Shown: positions 41,386-50,940, counted from the first letter of the stretch. The stretch is DNA of 64,000 nt from JAJRTA01 sp965603125 (GCA_965603125.1 CBFDBU010000008.1:76958-140957); one strand, 5' to 3'. Notes: a model not told the origin generated them from the sequence alone. Program-made: numbers and translations.

Positions 41386-42783
41386 TCAATTCGGTATATG
41401 GATCGCCCGCTTGTGGGTGTTGAGGGCGGCTTCCATCAGCGCTTCCGAAAGGGTGGGGTGCACGGCCATTGTCCGCCCCAGATCTTCCGCGGTTGCGCCC
41501 ATCTCCATCAGAGCCGTTCCGGCGAAGATAATGTCACCCGCGTGGGGAGCAAGAATATGAATCCCCAGAATCTGATCAGTATCGGCATCGGCAATGACTT
41601 TGACGAAACCCTCAGTCGCCAGCGTGGCGACAGCTTTCCCGGATGCCCGGCAGGGAAATCTGCCTACCTTGATTTTCCTGTTCGATTGAGCGGCTTCCTT
41701 TTCCGTCATACCGATGCCGGCGATTTCAGGATCGGTGAAAACGGCGTACGGTACGGCTTTCCAGTCGGCGGTTGTTGCCGAACCGGCGATTGCCTCGGCG
41801 GCGACGATTCCCTCGTGTGACGCCTTGTGTGCCAGCAGCATACCGCCAACAACGTCACCGACTGCATAGATGTTGGGGACAGCGGTCCGCATGTGATTGT
41901 CGACAACGACGAATCCTGCGGAGTCCACCTGCACGCCGGCTTTCTGGACGTCAAGGCTGCTCGTGTTCGGCTTCATACCGGCGGCAACCAGCGCTAAGTC
42001 GAAGGCATGTGTTCTGCTGTCCGCCCCGGTTTCGATTGTCACCTCGATGTCGCCGCTGCTTCTTTTGGACGACACGACCCTTGATGACAGCAATATCTCC
42101 ATACCTTGCTTGTTGAGTGCTTTCGCCGTGGCCGCCGAGATGTCCGGGTCAAGAGCAGGCAGAACCGAGTCAAGGACCTCGACTATCGTCACCTTCGCTC
42201 CCAAGCTGCTATAGATGGTCGCCATTTCAATCCCGATCGGTCCCGCGCCAACGATCAGCATCCGTTTGGGCACGACGGGAATGCCGATTGCCTCACGCGC
42301 GCCGATAACGATTTTCCCGTCGTACTTGAGCATGGGAAGTTCCACGGGCGTAACCCCGGTAGCGATGATGAAATTCTCGGACTCGATTCTGGTTGTCCTC
42401 TCGCTGGAGATCACGTCTATCTCCCTGTCGGAGATAATGGAAGCTGTGCCGTCGATTACCACGACCCCGGCCCTGTCAAGCAGCATCTTCACACCGCCGG
42501 TCAAACGCTTTACCGTCGTCTCCGTGTGCCGGCGTAGCTGCTCCAGATTGATTTTTACGTTCTCGGCGGTCAGACCGATGCGTTTCGATCTTTCCAGCGT
42601 GCGTTTCAGTTCGGTAACGTGGAGCAGTGTCTTTGATGGAATGCAGCCCCAGTTAAGACAGACGCCTCCTATATACTCGCGCTCCACGACGGCGGTCTTG
42701 ATTCCCAATTGCGCTGCCCTGATCGCCGCCACGTAACCGCCGGGACCGGCGCCGATTACCACCAGTTTGTACTCATCGGCCAT
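41386..42783 (-). CDS. lpd: Dihydrolipoyl dehydrogenase
   Basis: FAD flavoprotein that reoxidises dihydrolipoamide in 2-oxoacid dehydrogenase and glycine-cleavage complexes. 465 residues: the FAD fold starts KLVVIGAGPGGYVAAIRAA, the redox disulfide is in GGVCLNWGCIPSK, the NAD domain has LIVGAGPIGIEMA, and the C-terminal interface shows HPTLSEALMEAAL with the active-site His. ATG at 42783 is preferred over 42798 because GAGG lies eight bases upstream. No other subunit of a dehydrogenase complex is nearby. Confidence 0.93.
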   Translation of the reverse strand: MADEYKLVVIGAGPGGYVAAIRAAQLGIKTAVVEREYIGGVCLNWGCIPSKTLLHVTELKRTLERSKRIGLTAENVKINLEQLRRHTETTVKRLTGGVKMLLDRAGVVVIDGTASIISDREIDVISSERTTRIESENFIIATGVTPVELPMLKYDGKIVIGAREAIGIPVVPKRMLIVGAGPIGIEMATIYSSLGAKVTIVEVLDSVLPALDPDISAATAKALNKQGMEILLSSRVVSSKRSSGDIEVTIETGADSRTHAFDLALVAAGMKPNTSSLDVQKAGVQVDSAGFVVVDNHMRTAVPNIYAVGDVVGGMLLAHKASHEGIVAAEAIAGSATTADWKAVPYAVFTDPEIAGIGMTEKEAAQSNRKIKVGRFPCRASGKAVATLATEGFVKVIADADTDQILGIHILAPHAGDIIFAGTALMEMGATAEDLGRTMAVHPTLSEALMEAALNTHKRAIHIPN

Positions 42784-42794
42784 ATCAGCAATCC

Positions 42795-42920
42795 TCATTC
42801 ACGTTGGATCACACGCAGGAGCCAACAGTGCAAATCCTCCAGGTCCCCGCTCATCCGGTACGCTCCGTTTCCGTGCCGGGGTACTTGGGCGACAATCAGA
42901 ATATAGTTTGTCTTTCTCAT
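42795..42920 (-). CDS. Candidate 41-residue protein upstream of lpd
   Basis: Frame from ATG at 42920 to TGA at 42795. The product begins MRKTNYILIVAQVPRHGNGA and ends LRVIQRE. Its stop overlaps an alternative lpd start (ATGA), which is the arrangement of coupled genes. The ribosome-binding site is weak (GGTGA at about four bases). Not recognised; it might be a regulatory leader peptide. Confidence 0.3.
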   Translation of the reverse strand: MRKTNYILIVAQVPRHGNGAYRMSGDLEDLHCWLLRVIQRE

Positions 42921-43039
42921 ATTGTCACCGTGTTATTGGCGTTGCCTTGATGGTTTGCAACGGCGTCGCGCTCGATTTGCCTTACGGGCCAGTGCCGCCG
43001 GGTTCGGTAATTCAGAAATGAACAGGCGATTCGATGGCG

Positions 43040-43915
43040 TCAGAGGCGTTCCAGGAATGCCAGGAGCATGCGGGCGGAATTGGTGGCGGCAATTTCCAGG
43101 AACCGGCTCATCTCAGCCCTGGCCGATTCGGAGCCGGAGCCTCCCGCTAGATCGGATGCGGAACGAAAGATAACAAACGGCAGTCCGTTGGCAGTGCATA
43201 CGTGGCCCACCGCCGCCGATTCCATATCGGTTATGAGGGCATCGAAAGTTTTCGACAACCACCGTCGTTTGTCGGCACTGTCAATGAAGGAGTTTCCGCT
43301 TACGCCGCAACCGCCGATCAGGAGCCGTGGGACTCTCCCGGAGATCAACTCAAGATTCAGCTCGGTCTCAAGGAGCGTGTGGGCCGCCTCAAGGAAGGAA
43401 CTGTCGACAACGAATTCGAACACCTGCCGCACGCTGTCTTCCCCTGGAACGTACAGCCGCACCGGCGATGGCTCAAGACCGTCAGCGCCGTAGTAGCCGT
43501 AGTCGTGGGTGCGCCACCTGCTGCATATGACAATGTCTCCTATATGGACGCTGGTGTCTATGGCGCCCGCGATACCAGTGAAAACAACCGCCCGCGGCCG
43601 GTAGAGGTCGATCAGGGCCTGGCTGGTCATGGCGGCATTGATCAGGCCGACGCCTGATTCCGCGAGTACGATCGGTTCGCCTGACAAGTCCCCCCGGTAG
43701 ATGGCCCGGCCCAGGACAGTATCGGTTTCCTCTATGCACATCTCCTCGCGTAGTTGTGCGCCTTCTTCACTGAATGCGTAAAGAACGAGAACAGGCGTGT
43801 CAGAAGGTGGATTCCCGGTATCAGCACGCGATACAACGGGAGTCAGGAAGAAGATCAGAAAGGCAAGAAACCACATCAGTTTATTCAAGCAGTGGGCATT
43901 GTTACGTCGAGCCAT
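43040..43915 (-). CDS. Exported MTA/SAH nucleosidase-like protein
   Basis: 291 residues of the PNP/UDP phosphorylase superfamily. Family motifs are VLYAFSEEGAQLREEM, VVFTGIAGAI, DMESAAVGHVC with the catalytic Glu, and FRSASDLAG with the catalytic Asp. Unlike cytoplasmic MTAN it has an N-terminal signal peptide (LMWFLAFLIFFLTPVVSRA), so it is predicted to be periplasmic or secreted. There it might salvage nucleosides from outside. A hairpin terminator lies upstream at 44071. Confidence 0.82.
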   Translation of the reverse strand: MARRNNAHCLNKLMWFLAFLIFFLTPVVSRADTGNPPSDTPVLVLYAFSEEGAQLREEMCIEETDTVLGRAIYRGDLSGEPIVLAESGVGLINAAMTSQALIDLYRPRAVVFTGIAGAIDTSVHIGDIVICSRWRTHDYGYYGADGLEPSPVRLYVPGEDSVRQVFEFVVDSSFLEAAHTLLETELNLELISGRVPRLLIGGCGVSGNSFIDSADKRRWLSKTFDALITDMESAAVGHVCTANGLPFVIFRSASDLAGGSGSESARAEMSRFLEIAATNSARMLLAFLERL

Positions 43916-44070
43916 TGATTACCTCCTGGTATTCGGCGCCAGAGGGAGGAGCATAGCGCACCGGCATCTGACACCGTTGGTCCCATAATCGGGAGTCATG
44001 TGCATCTACAATCGCAGCCTGCCTTTGTCAAGGTCTTTCTGGCTCGCCCGGCGGTGATTCTTGAGCATAA

Positions 44071-44100
44071 GAACGGCGGAGCAACTTTGCTCCGCCGTTC
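44071..44100 (-). terminator. Strong hairpin terminator after the SBBP gene
   Basis: A perfect 13-bp stem (GAACGGCGGAGCA with TGCTCCGCCGTTC) around a 4-base loop, 46 bases downstream of the SBBP-repeat gene read on the minus strand. The following T tract is short, so efficiency is uncertain. Confidence 0.6.
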
Positions 44101-44146
44101 GCACAACCTGTGGACTTCTTCCACTTAACAGAAGCGGTGTCACCTC

Positions 44147-46579
44147 CTACGGACACGGTGGTGGTGCCGGGCCCTGGTTGAACATGTAGTCCACAAGATA
44201 GACCAGGTCGGCAATGTCGATCGGCGCCGCTCCGCTGCCGTCGATGTCGCCTTCGTCAAAACACACCGGCAGCGGGCCTTGGTTGAACATGTAGTCTACC
44301 AGATAGACCAAGTCGGCTATGTCGATCGGCAGCACGCCACTGTGATCCACGTCACCGCGAATCACGCAGCAGTCATAGGCGATCTTGGCGACAAAGGCGT
44401 CGCCCTGACCACCGTTGATAGTGAGGTCCGGACCGACAATCACCGGAAAGCTCGCCTGGGAAGACCCTGTACCGCCGACCACGTAGGCAGCGCCGGTGTT
44501 GTCCACGGCGATGTCAGAGGCATCGTCGTATTCCGTCCCGCCGATGTAGCTACAGTAGTCCATAACTGCGCCAATTGCAATCACTTTGGCTGCAAAAGCG
44601 TCTCCGTTGCCGTTGTACGTGAGGTCCGGGCCCGAGAGGACGGGGAAACTCGCCTGCGTAGAGGCCGTGCCGCCCGTTACATAGGCATTGTTACTACCAT
44701 CGAGAGCAATCCCGTAGCCTGCATCATAACCCGAGCCGCCGATATACCCGCAATGCACCAAGCCGTTACAACTCAGATTCATACGGGCCAAAAAGGCATC
44801 TCGAGATCCATTGTGAGTAGGATCCGGGCCGCCGACCACGGGGAAGCTCGCCTCGGTGGATTCTGTCTCACCTACTACACAAACCGATGACAAGGGATTC
44901 AGCCGTGCGACGCCATTGCCCTTGTCCAAACCCGTCCCGCCGATGTACCCGCAGAAGCCTAGCCCGGTACCGTCATTCGAGACCGAGGCCACGAAGGCGT
45001 CGAACATACCACCATTGTAAGTAAGGTCGGGACCATGAACCACCGGAAAAGTTGCCTGTGTGGAGTTAGTCCAGCCTGTTACACACGGAGACACTCCAGT
45101 GGTCACCGCAATGTCAACGGCTATGTCCAAATCCACCCCGCCGATGTAGCCGCAGTATGTCAGACCAGTGCCACTCGCGTTTACCTTTGCAACAAATGCA
45201 TCGCACGTACCGCCATTGTAGGTGAGATCCGGGCCGACAGTCACCGGGAAGCTCGCCTCCGTAGTGTTTGTGTATCCAGCCACATAGGCGTTTGCGTACG
45301 GGTCCAGATCGATGCCGTAGGCCTGGTCCGAACCTGTCCCGCCGATATAACCGCAGTAGAGCAGGCCGGTGCCTGCCGCGTTCACCTTGGCTACGTACGC
45401 GTCCATCCCGCCGTTGAACGACAGGTTAGGGCCGATAGTAACTGGGAAACTGGACTGCGAAGATGCAGTGTTACCCACGACATAAGCATTGCCGGAACCA
45501 TCGACAGCAACACCTTCGCCATAGTCAAACTGCGTACCGCCGATATAGCCACAGTACACGAGGCTGGAGCCATCGGCCGCCACCTTGGCCACGTATGCGT
45601 CACACCCACCGTTGAACATCAGGTCGGGACCGACAGCCACCGGAAAGCTCGCCTGAGTGGATTCTGTCCAACCGACTACGTAAGCGCACCCCGAAGCATC
45701 CACTGCGATGCCGTTGCCGAAGTCCTCAGTCATTGCTGCCCCACCAATGTAGCCACAGTAAACCAGCACCATCGGGTCAAGAATGAGAGGCTTCGTGGGG
45801 TCGTAGGCGCCAATACTGAAACCATACTGGAAAACATCGCCGGAAGTTCCTTCTCTCATGGCATAGGCCATCGGTACCTCCACCCGGTGCCCGTCGATAT
45901 CCTGGCAGGCGTACGGCGTAGCATCTTCAAACCCGCCAAGGGGGGTACTTACCGCCAATTCACCCGTTTCCATCGGCGTCACACTCGTTGCACCCCGATA
46001 CGCGAGGCGTATTTGGCTTGGGTTCGCACCCGGTTTGACAACAAACTCATACTTGAGGCTGGTGACAGTACCTGAGTAGACAAGGTCTATACCAGGCCAG
46101 AGGTCCGGATAGACAATCTTGCCGTAGGTCGGTATGCCGGTATACCAGTTTTCGGGTTCTCCTTTGAAGTAGCTGATGACCCCCTCCTGACCGCTTTCAC
46201 CCCTTGGCCACACACTGGGGTTGGCGTCGACAAAGTCAAGTTTGACTGCCCAGCGCTCACTTGATACCGGTTTAGTTCGGGGCAGGAACTCAGCTTCTAC
46301 GCCGGGTATCGGCTCCATTCCCGTGTTGGTTTCGCCCCCAACCAGGGCGAACGTGACACCGGATGATGTGAAGTAGAGGGTCTTGTCGGAACCCTGGACG
46401 TAAAATGCTACGTCCTCGTGCAGTTGCCCCTGGTTCGCGATGAAATAGAGGGGCATCTCACCGTAAGCCCTGTCGATGTGAGAACCCCGACGATTGTCAA
46501 GCTGGTCAGCCGAAAAGGCAAGACCCGCTGCCAGTACAATCATACCGGCGACTCCCACGATCGCTGCTTTTCTCCTCAT
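44147..46579 (-). CDS. SBBP-repeat (beta-propeller) secreted protein with dockerin
   Basis: 810 residues with a signal peptide (AAIVGVAGMIVLAAGLAFSA). The N-terminal domain (about 30-260) has FIANQGQLHEDVAFYVQGSD and is the DUF7948-type cap found before SBBP repeats. About seven repeats of ~68 residues follow, each with YCGYIGG, AVD-x-SGNAYVVG, and SFPV-x-x-GPDLTYNGG. The end carries two dockerin loops (IDIADLVYLVDYMFNQGP), whose DNA is nearly the same as that of the C10 protease. Probably a cell-surface or extracellular adhesion or scaffold protein. GGAGGAGTT precedes the ATG. Confidence 0.85.
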   Translation of the reverse strand: MRRKAAIVGVAGMIVLAAGLAFSADQLDNRRGSHIDRAYGEMPLYFIANQGQLHEDVAFYVQGSDKTLYFTSSGVTFALVGGETNTGMEPIPGVEAEFLPRTKPVSSERWAVKLDFVDANPSVWPRGESGQEGVISYFKGEPENWYTGIPTYGKIVYPDLWPGIDLVYSGTVTSLKYEFVVKPGANPSQIRLAYRGATSVTPMETGELAVSTPLGGFEDATPYACQDIDGHRVEVPMAYAMREGTSGDVFQYGFSIGAYDPTKPLILDPMVLVYCGYIGGAAMTEDFGNGIAVDASGCAYVVGWTESTQASFPVAVGPDLMFNGGCDAYVAKVAADGSSLVYCGYIGGTQFDYGEGVAVDGSGNAYVVGNTASSQSSFPVTIGPNLSFNGGMDAYVAKVNAAGTGLLYCGYIGGTGSDQAYGIDLDPYANAYVAGYTNTTEASFPVTVGPDLTYNGGTCDAFVAKVNASGTGLTYCGYIGGVDLDIAVDIAVTTGVSPCVTGWTNSTQATFPVVHGPDLTYNGGMFDAFVASVSNDGTGLGFCGYIGGTGLDKGNGVARLNPLSSVCVVGETESTEASFPVVGGPDPTHNGSRDAFLARMNLSCNGLVHCGYIGGSGYDAGYGIALDGSNNAYVTGGTASTQASFPVLSGPDLTYNGNGDAFAAKVIAIGAVMDYCSYIGGTEYDDASDIAVDNTGAAYVVGGTGSSQASFPVIVGPDLTINGGQGDAFVAKIAYDCCVIRGDVDHSGVLPIDIADLVYLVDYMFNQGPLPVCFDEGDIDGSGAAPIDIADLVYLVDYMFNQGPAPPPCP

Positions 46580-46924
46580 AACTCCTCCAAATAGTTAGAA
46601 CGGCTCCAGAGTGATGTGAACTTCAGTTCGATTTTATAAGGGCATTCAGGATGTAAACAAACAAAGATGATATACCCTCAGTATTATCAAAGGTGTAAGT
46701 CGATGCACCGAGGTCAGGATTGTCGGTCAGCAGTCTTGCGACTGCCGTGACACACCACAAACGCAGTCGTACAGCAAGCTATTTCTGCAATGACTAACAC
46801 CAAACATTGTGAAAAACCCTCCCCGTAAACCGCCTAGCCCTTTCGCCCATACTCTGTGTCAAATATAGCCCCGAGCAGTTAGAGTGTCAAGCGTTTTCTG
46901 GAGCTTATTGCTTGCTGATGGCCT
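46580..46924. other. Gene-poor interval upstream of the SBBP gene
   Basis: An AT-richer stretch (46625-46710) likely holds the SBBP promoter on the minus strand, but no convincing box pair was found. Nothing else seen before the dockerin remnant. Confidence 0.4.
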
Positions 46925-47060
46925 CTACGGACACGTCGGCGGTTCAGGGCCCTGATTAAACATGCAGTCCAAGAGATTGGCGATGCCAGCCAGTGTGACA
47001 CCGTGCAAGCTTTGTGTTGACGTGCCTGGGGCAGATCGGTATGTTGAGCCGCTCGCATTA
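46925..47060 (-). pseudogene. Decayed C-terminal dockerin fragment
   Basis: The minus-strand frame ending at 46925 reads GIANLLDCMFNQGPEPPTCP then stop. This matches the last dockerin half of the intact genes (ADLVYLVDYMFNQGP pattern) with several substitutions, and its first calcium loop is missing. No start or catalytic domain precedes it. It is best read as the remaining 3' end of a former sixth dockerin gene. Confidence 0.65.
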
Positions 47061-47141
47061 AGGTGAATGCGACTGTCGCCGATATGTTGTATCGTAGGCG
47101 AAAGATGGTGCCCGTAACCGACTGAACACAGAGGTGCCGTT

Positions 47142-48344
47142 ATGGCGAATATCAGAACCAAGAAGGGCGTTATTGCAATCCTCACCGGCGGTGGCGATGT
47201 GCCCGGTCTGAATCCGGCAATCAGGGCCATCACCATCAGAGCCGTAAGGGAGGGCTATCAGGTGATCGGCTTGCGTCGTGGTTGGGCAGGTACAATAGAA
47301 CTGAAGCGCGAGCAGGGAGCCGACAACAGCGATTGCTATCAGTTCCTGACGGAGGAGATAGTCAACAAGGCCGGCAGGACCGGCGGCACGTTCCTGCACA
47401 CCTCCCGCACACACCCCGGTCATGTGGCGAAAGATGACGTGCCGGAACACCTGGCTGACAGCTATGATGCAGAAGTGAACGACCTGACGCCGGAAGTGCT
47501 GAAAAACCTGGAGTTCCTGGGCGTCGACTACCTCATCCCTATCGGTGGCGATGATACGCTCAGCTATGCCGTGCGGTTGTTCCAGGAAGGAGTCAAAGTC
47601 GTTGCCATGCCGAAAACGATGGACAACGATGTTGCCGGGACGGACTACTGCATTGGATTCAGCACTTGCGTCACCCGAACCATAATGATGACGGACAGCC
47701 TGCGGACTTCAGCCGGGTCGCATGAGAGGTTCCTGGTTCTTGAGGTCTTCGGAAGGTACGCTGGTTTCACCGCCATGCTTCCGACGATGGCCGGAGCGGC
47801 CAACCGTTGCGTCATTCCGGAATACAAATTCAACATAGAGCAATTGACGGAGTTGCTGGTGAATGACCGCCGGGCCAATCCGAGCAAATACTCAGTTGTC
47901 CTGGTGTCGGAAGGGGCCATGTTCGAGGGCAGCGACATGGTGTTCCGGGATACGGCCAAGGATGCTTACGGCCATGCCAAACTTGGCGGCATTGGTGACC
48001 TGGTTTCGGCGGAACTGAGGAAACTCTCCCCCAAATACAACCACGGGAAATTGGTCGACGTCGTCACCCAGAAGCTGGGTTACCTGGTAAGGGGAGGCAA
48101 CCCCGACGCCATTGATTCCATCGTTCCCATGGCCTATGGCAACCTGGCTCTCGACTTGATCCTCAAGGGGACTCATGGTCGACTTGTGGTGTTGAAGAAC
48201 GGGCGATATGATGATGTACCCGTCGATGTCGTTACACGCTTCAAGAAATTCGTCAACGTCGAAAGGCATTATAATACGGAACGGTTGCGTCCGCTGTATA
48301 AGAGTTTCGAGATGCAGCCCCTGTTCATAATGACCAGTGAGTGA
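47142..48344 (+). CDS. pfp: 6-phosphofructokinase, probably pyrophosphate-dependent
   Basis: Phosphorylates fructose 6-phosphate. 400 residues. The N-terminal loop is ILTGGGDVPGLNPAIRA. The phosphoryl-donor site reads GGDDTLSYA rather than GGDGS, and the next motif is PKTMDNDVAGTD with Lys rather than Gly. These two changes are the established markers of PPi-dependent enzymes, which act reversibly in glycolysis. MMTDSLRTSAGSHERFLVLE supplies substrate contacts. AGAGGTG precedes the ATG. It stands between dockerin genes with no metabolic neighbours. Confidence 0.9.
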   Translation: MANIRTKKGVIAILTGGGDVPGLNPAIRAITIRAVREGYQVIGLRRGWAGTIELKREQGADNSDCYQFLTEEIVNKAGRTGGTFLHTSRTHPGHVAKDDVPEHLADSYDAEVNDLTPEVLKNLEFLGVDYLIPIGGDDTLSYAVRLFQEGVKVVAMPKTMDNDVAGTDYCIGFSTCVTRTIMMTDSLRTSAGSHERFLVLEVFGRYAGFTAMLPTMAGAANRCVIPEYKFNIEQLTELLVNDRRANPSKYSVVLVSEGAMFEGSDMVFRDTAKDAYGHAKLGGIGDLVSAELRKLSPKYNHGKLVDVVTQKLGYLVRGGNPDAIDSIVPMAYGNLALDLILKGTHGRLVVLKNGRYDDVPVDVVTRFKKFVNVERHYNTERLRPLYKSFEMQPLFIMTSE

Positions 48345-48655
48345 ATGGCGCTTCTGACGGCCGGACCTGGAGTTGAACATATGCCGCTCCGAGATCACGG
48401 GCGGCTGCGACTACCGGCTTAGTGCACACCCTCTCATCTCCCGCCGGAGGGAACCTGCTCAACCCGCGAGACGATCTCTGCCTTTTTGGGGTTAAACAAT
48501 TCCGCTAATTCAAACGTTTCTCAGTCAACAGTTGTGAGCACAGAGCCCGGTTCCGAGATGATTGGGGATCTGCAATAACTGAAACCAAGTACTCGCCCAC
48601 CTCTGTTACATCCCGCGCGCCATGTCGTGTTGCGCACAGAAGAGGAGGAGAAAAG
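48345..48655. other. Intergenic interval upstream of the BNR-repeat gene
   Basis: 311 bases without a supported gene, terminator or promoter. The ribosome-binding site AGAGGAGGAG of the next gene is at its end. Confidence 0.45.
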
Positions 48656-50911
48656 ATGAAAAACCGTTATGTTACCATGGCAGTCATGTTCGGGCTTCTT
48701 GTGGTGGGAGCGACGGTCCTATCCACCAGCGATTATCCTCCTCCGCCGAACATCCGCATCACCACCATTCCTGAGTTGAATAACGAGGAGCAGGTGTTTA
48801 TCTGCCCTACCGACTCCAACATCATTATTGCCAACTGGCGCGATTTCCGTCTGGGGTATCGTCAGATCGGGGTCGGTCGTTCGACCGACGGCGGGTTGAC
48901 GTGGTCGGATTCCCTCATTAATAAACCGCACATGCAGCACTTCGGTTGGGACTCCAAGCAGTCGGATCCCACCATGACTGTGGACCGGCTGGGTAATTTC
49001 TACATGTCAGCGCTTGACTATGACGGCTTCGGCTTCAGCGGGCTGTCCACGATTTCCTTCTACAAATCGACTGACAAGGGCCTCTCGTGGACAGGGCCGG
49101 TACCTGCGATGTGGACCGGAGATCCGGATATCTTCGAAGACAAGCAGTTCATCACTGTTGACCGCACCGGCGGACCGTATGACGGCAATCTCTTCTGTTC
49201 CTGGACCCGCTTTCCCAATCCGGATCGGATAGTGTTCGTCCGCTCGATCAACGGCGGCGCCTCGTTTGAGGACACCGTTGTCGTGGGACCGCAGCAGACA
49301 TCCACCGGGTGTGGGGAGTACGTTATCGATGCCGGCCAGTTTTCCATCCCGCTGGTCACCTCGAACGGTGACGTTCACGTTTTCTGGCAGGGATACGCGC
49401 TCGATTCAAGTGAGAACTGCACCGGGACAATGACCATAAAGCACGTTGTATCCTCCGATGGCGGTCAGAGTTTTTCCCATGAAGACACGGTTCTGAGCGT
49501 CAGCGGTTACACGACCGCCGATGGCGGCATCGCCACCTACTCACAACCGGTGGCTGACGCCGACATCACCGGTGGGCCGTTCGACGGAAACGCCTATATC
49601 ACCTTCACCAACACAGGCCCGGAGGATGCCGGCAACGGCGACGTGGATTTCGTTCGCTCAACGGACAACTGTGTCACGTGGTCGGAGCGAATCACTATCA
49701 ATGACGACGCCAACTCAGGCGCCATTGACAATTTCCATCCCTGGCTGATCGTGAATCAGGAGGGAGTGATAGTGGTCGTGTTCTATGACCAGCGCTTCGA
49801 CGCGCCGAGCTACTACAGGTTCGACATGCTGGCGGCTTATTCGTTTGACGGCGGCCTGACTTTCACCAGCAATCACCGCATCTCGGAAGTCTCCTCGGCG
49901 CCGTATGATCTGATGTCGGAGCCCGGCGATAAACCGTGGCAACTCGATAGAAACGGTCTCGCGGCGCCGGTGCCTGCCGGAACAAGAGCCGGGCTGATCG
50001 GCGAGTACATCGGGGTATCGGCGTTCCACGACAAGATCAATGCCGTTTGGACCGACTCGCGGGACGGCAACTCGGAGATATACACGGCCAACTGGTACCT
50101 GCCTCTGCTGGAGCCTCGCCTGGCAGGGCCGACTGGCGGATCGATTCAGGAACCAACGCTGTTGTTCGAATGGTCCACTTCCTGGAAGCACAACCAGGAC
50201 CACTACCGCCTGGAGTTATCGACGAGCGCGTCGTTCGACGAGAACCTGGTGACATGGGAACTCGATACCAACTTCTACGAGTCCCCGTCGCAGCTTGCGG
50301 ATGGAACATACTACTGGCGGGTGAAAGTGTTCGACAACGTAAGCATGGACAATTCGGAGTATTCGGAGGTATGGACCTTCACTGTTGACGAGACTCCGCC
50401 TGAGCAGCCGGTGCTGCTGTTGCCGGAAGATCAGTCGATGACCGGAAATTCCACGCCGCTGTTCGACTGGACGGAGTCCGCCAAACGAGGCACACCGGTA
50501 TCGTACACGCTTCTGGTCTCCACCGACCCGGCCGTTACCGCCGGTCCTGCCACGCACGAGTATTCCGGTCTGGATGTGTCCGAACTCGTGGTTCCTGACC
50601 CGCTTGCCGATGGTGTTCCGACCTACTGGAAGGTGATCGCCGAGGATGGCGCGGCCAATTCATCGACATCGGCGACTTTCACCGTGACCTACGTCGAGTT
50701 TGTCTGCGGAGATATCAACGGAGACGGTCAGGAGGTAATCGATATCTCTGACCTGGTCTGGCTGGTCGACTACATGTTCAACGAGGGACCTGAACCGCCG
50801 CAGATGCTGGCTGCCGATATGAACGCCTCGGGCGGTATCATTGACATAGCTGACCTGGTCTACCTGGTAGACCACATGTTCAACGGAGGACCGGGGCCTG
50901 TTTGCTTGTAG
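48656..50911 (+). CDS. Secreted BNR/sialidase-like propeller with Ig-like and dockerin domains
   Basis: 751 residues. A signal peptide (VTMAVMFGLLVVGATVLS) leads to a beta-propeller (about 30-470) with repeated Asp boxes: STDGGLTWS, STDKGLSWTG, SSDGGQSFS, STDNCVTWS and SFDGGLTFTS. Sialidase catalytic residues (the Arg triad) are not evident, so enzyme activity is not claimed. FnIII/Ig-like beta domains follow (about 490-680), then two dockerin loops (IDISDLVWLVDYMF, IDIADLVYLVDHMF). It shares the surface-attachment tail with the proteases. Confidence 0.83.
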   Translation: MKNRYVTMAVMFGLLVVGATVLSTSDYPPPPNIRITTIPELNNEEQVFICPTDSNIIIANWRDFRLGYRQIGVGRSTDGGLTWSDSLINKPHMQHFGWDSKQSDPTMTVDRLGNFYMSALDYDGFGFSGLSTISFYKSTDKGLSWTGPVPAMWTGDPDIFEDKQFITVDRTGGPYDGNLFCSWTRFPNPDRIVFVRSINGGASFEDTVVVGPQQTSTGCGEYVIDAGQFSIPLVTSNGDVHVFWQGYALDSSENCTGTMTIKHVVSSDGGQSFSHEDTVLSVSGYTTADGGIATYSQPVADADITGGPFDGNAYITFTNTGPEDAGNGDVDFVRSTDNCVTWSERITINDDANSGAIDNFHPWLIVNQEGVIVVVFYDQRFDAPSYYRFDMLAAYSFDGGLTFTSNHRISEVSSAPYDLMSEPGDKPWQLDRNGLAAPVPAGTRAGLIGEYIGVSAFHDKINAVWTDSRDGNSEIYTANWYLPLLEPRLAGPTGGSIQEPTLLFEWSTSWKHNQDHYRLELSTSASFDENLVTWELDTNFYESPSQLADGTYYWRVKVFDNVSMDNSEYSEVWTFTVDETPPEQPVLLLPEDQSMTGNSTPLFDWTESAKRGTPVSYTLLVSTDPAVTAGPATHEYSGLDVSELVVPDPLADGVPTYWKVIAEDGAANSSTSATFTVTYVEFVCGDINGDGQEVIDISDLVWLVDYMFNEGPEPPQMLAADMNASGGIIDIADLVYLVDHMFNGGPGPVCL

Positions 50912-50940
50912 GAGTTGATAATCCGTACCAGGACAAAGGT

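Noticed and set aside
44279..46075. Regularly spaced repeats suggesting a CRISPR or tandem array
   Set aside because: The ~205-base period corresponds to ~68-residue SBBP protein repeats, with codon-level variation; no spacer structure.
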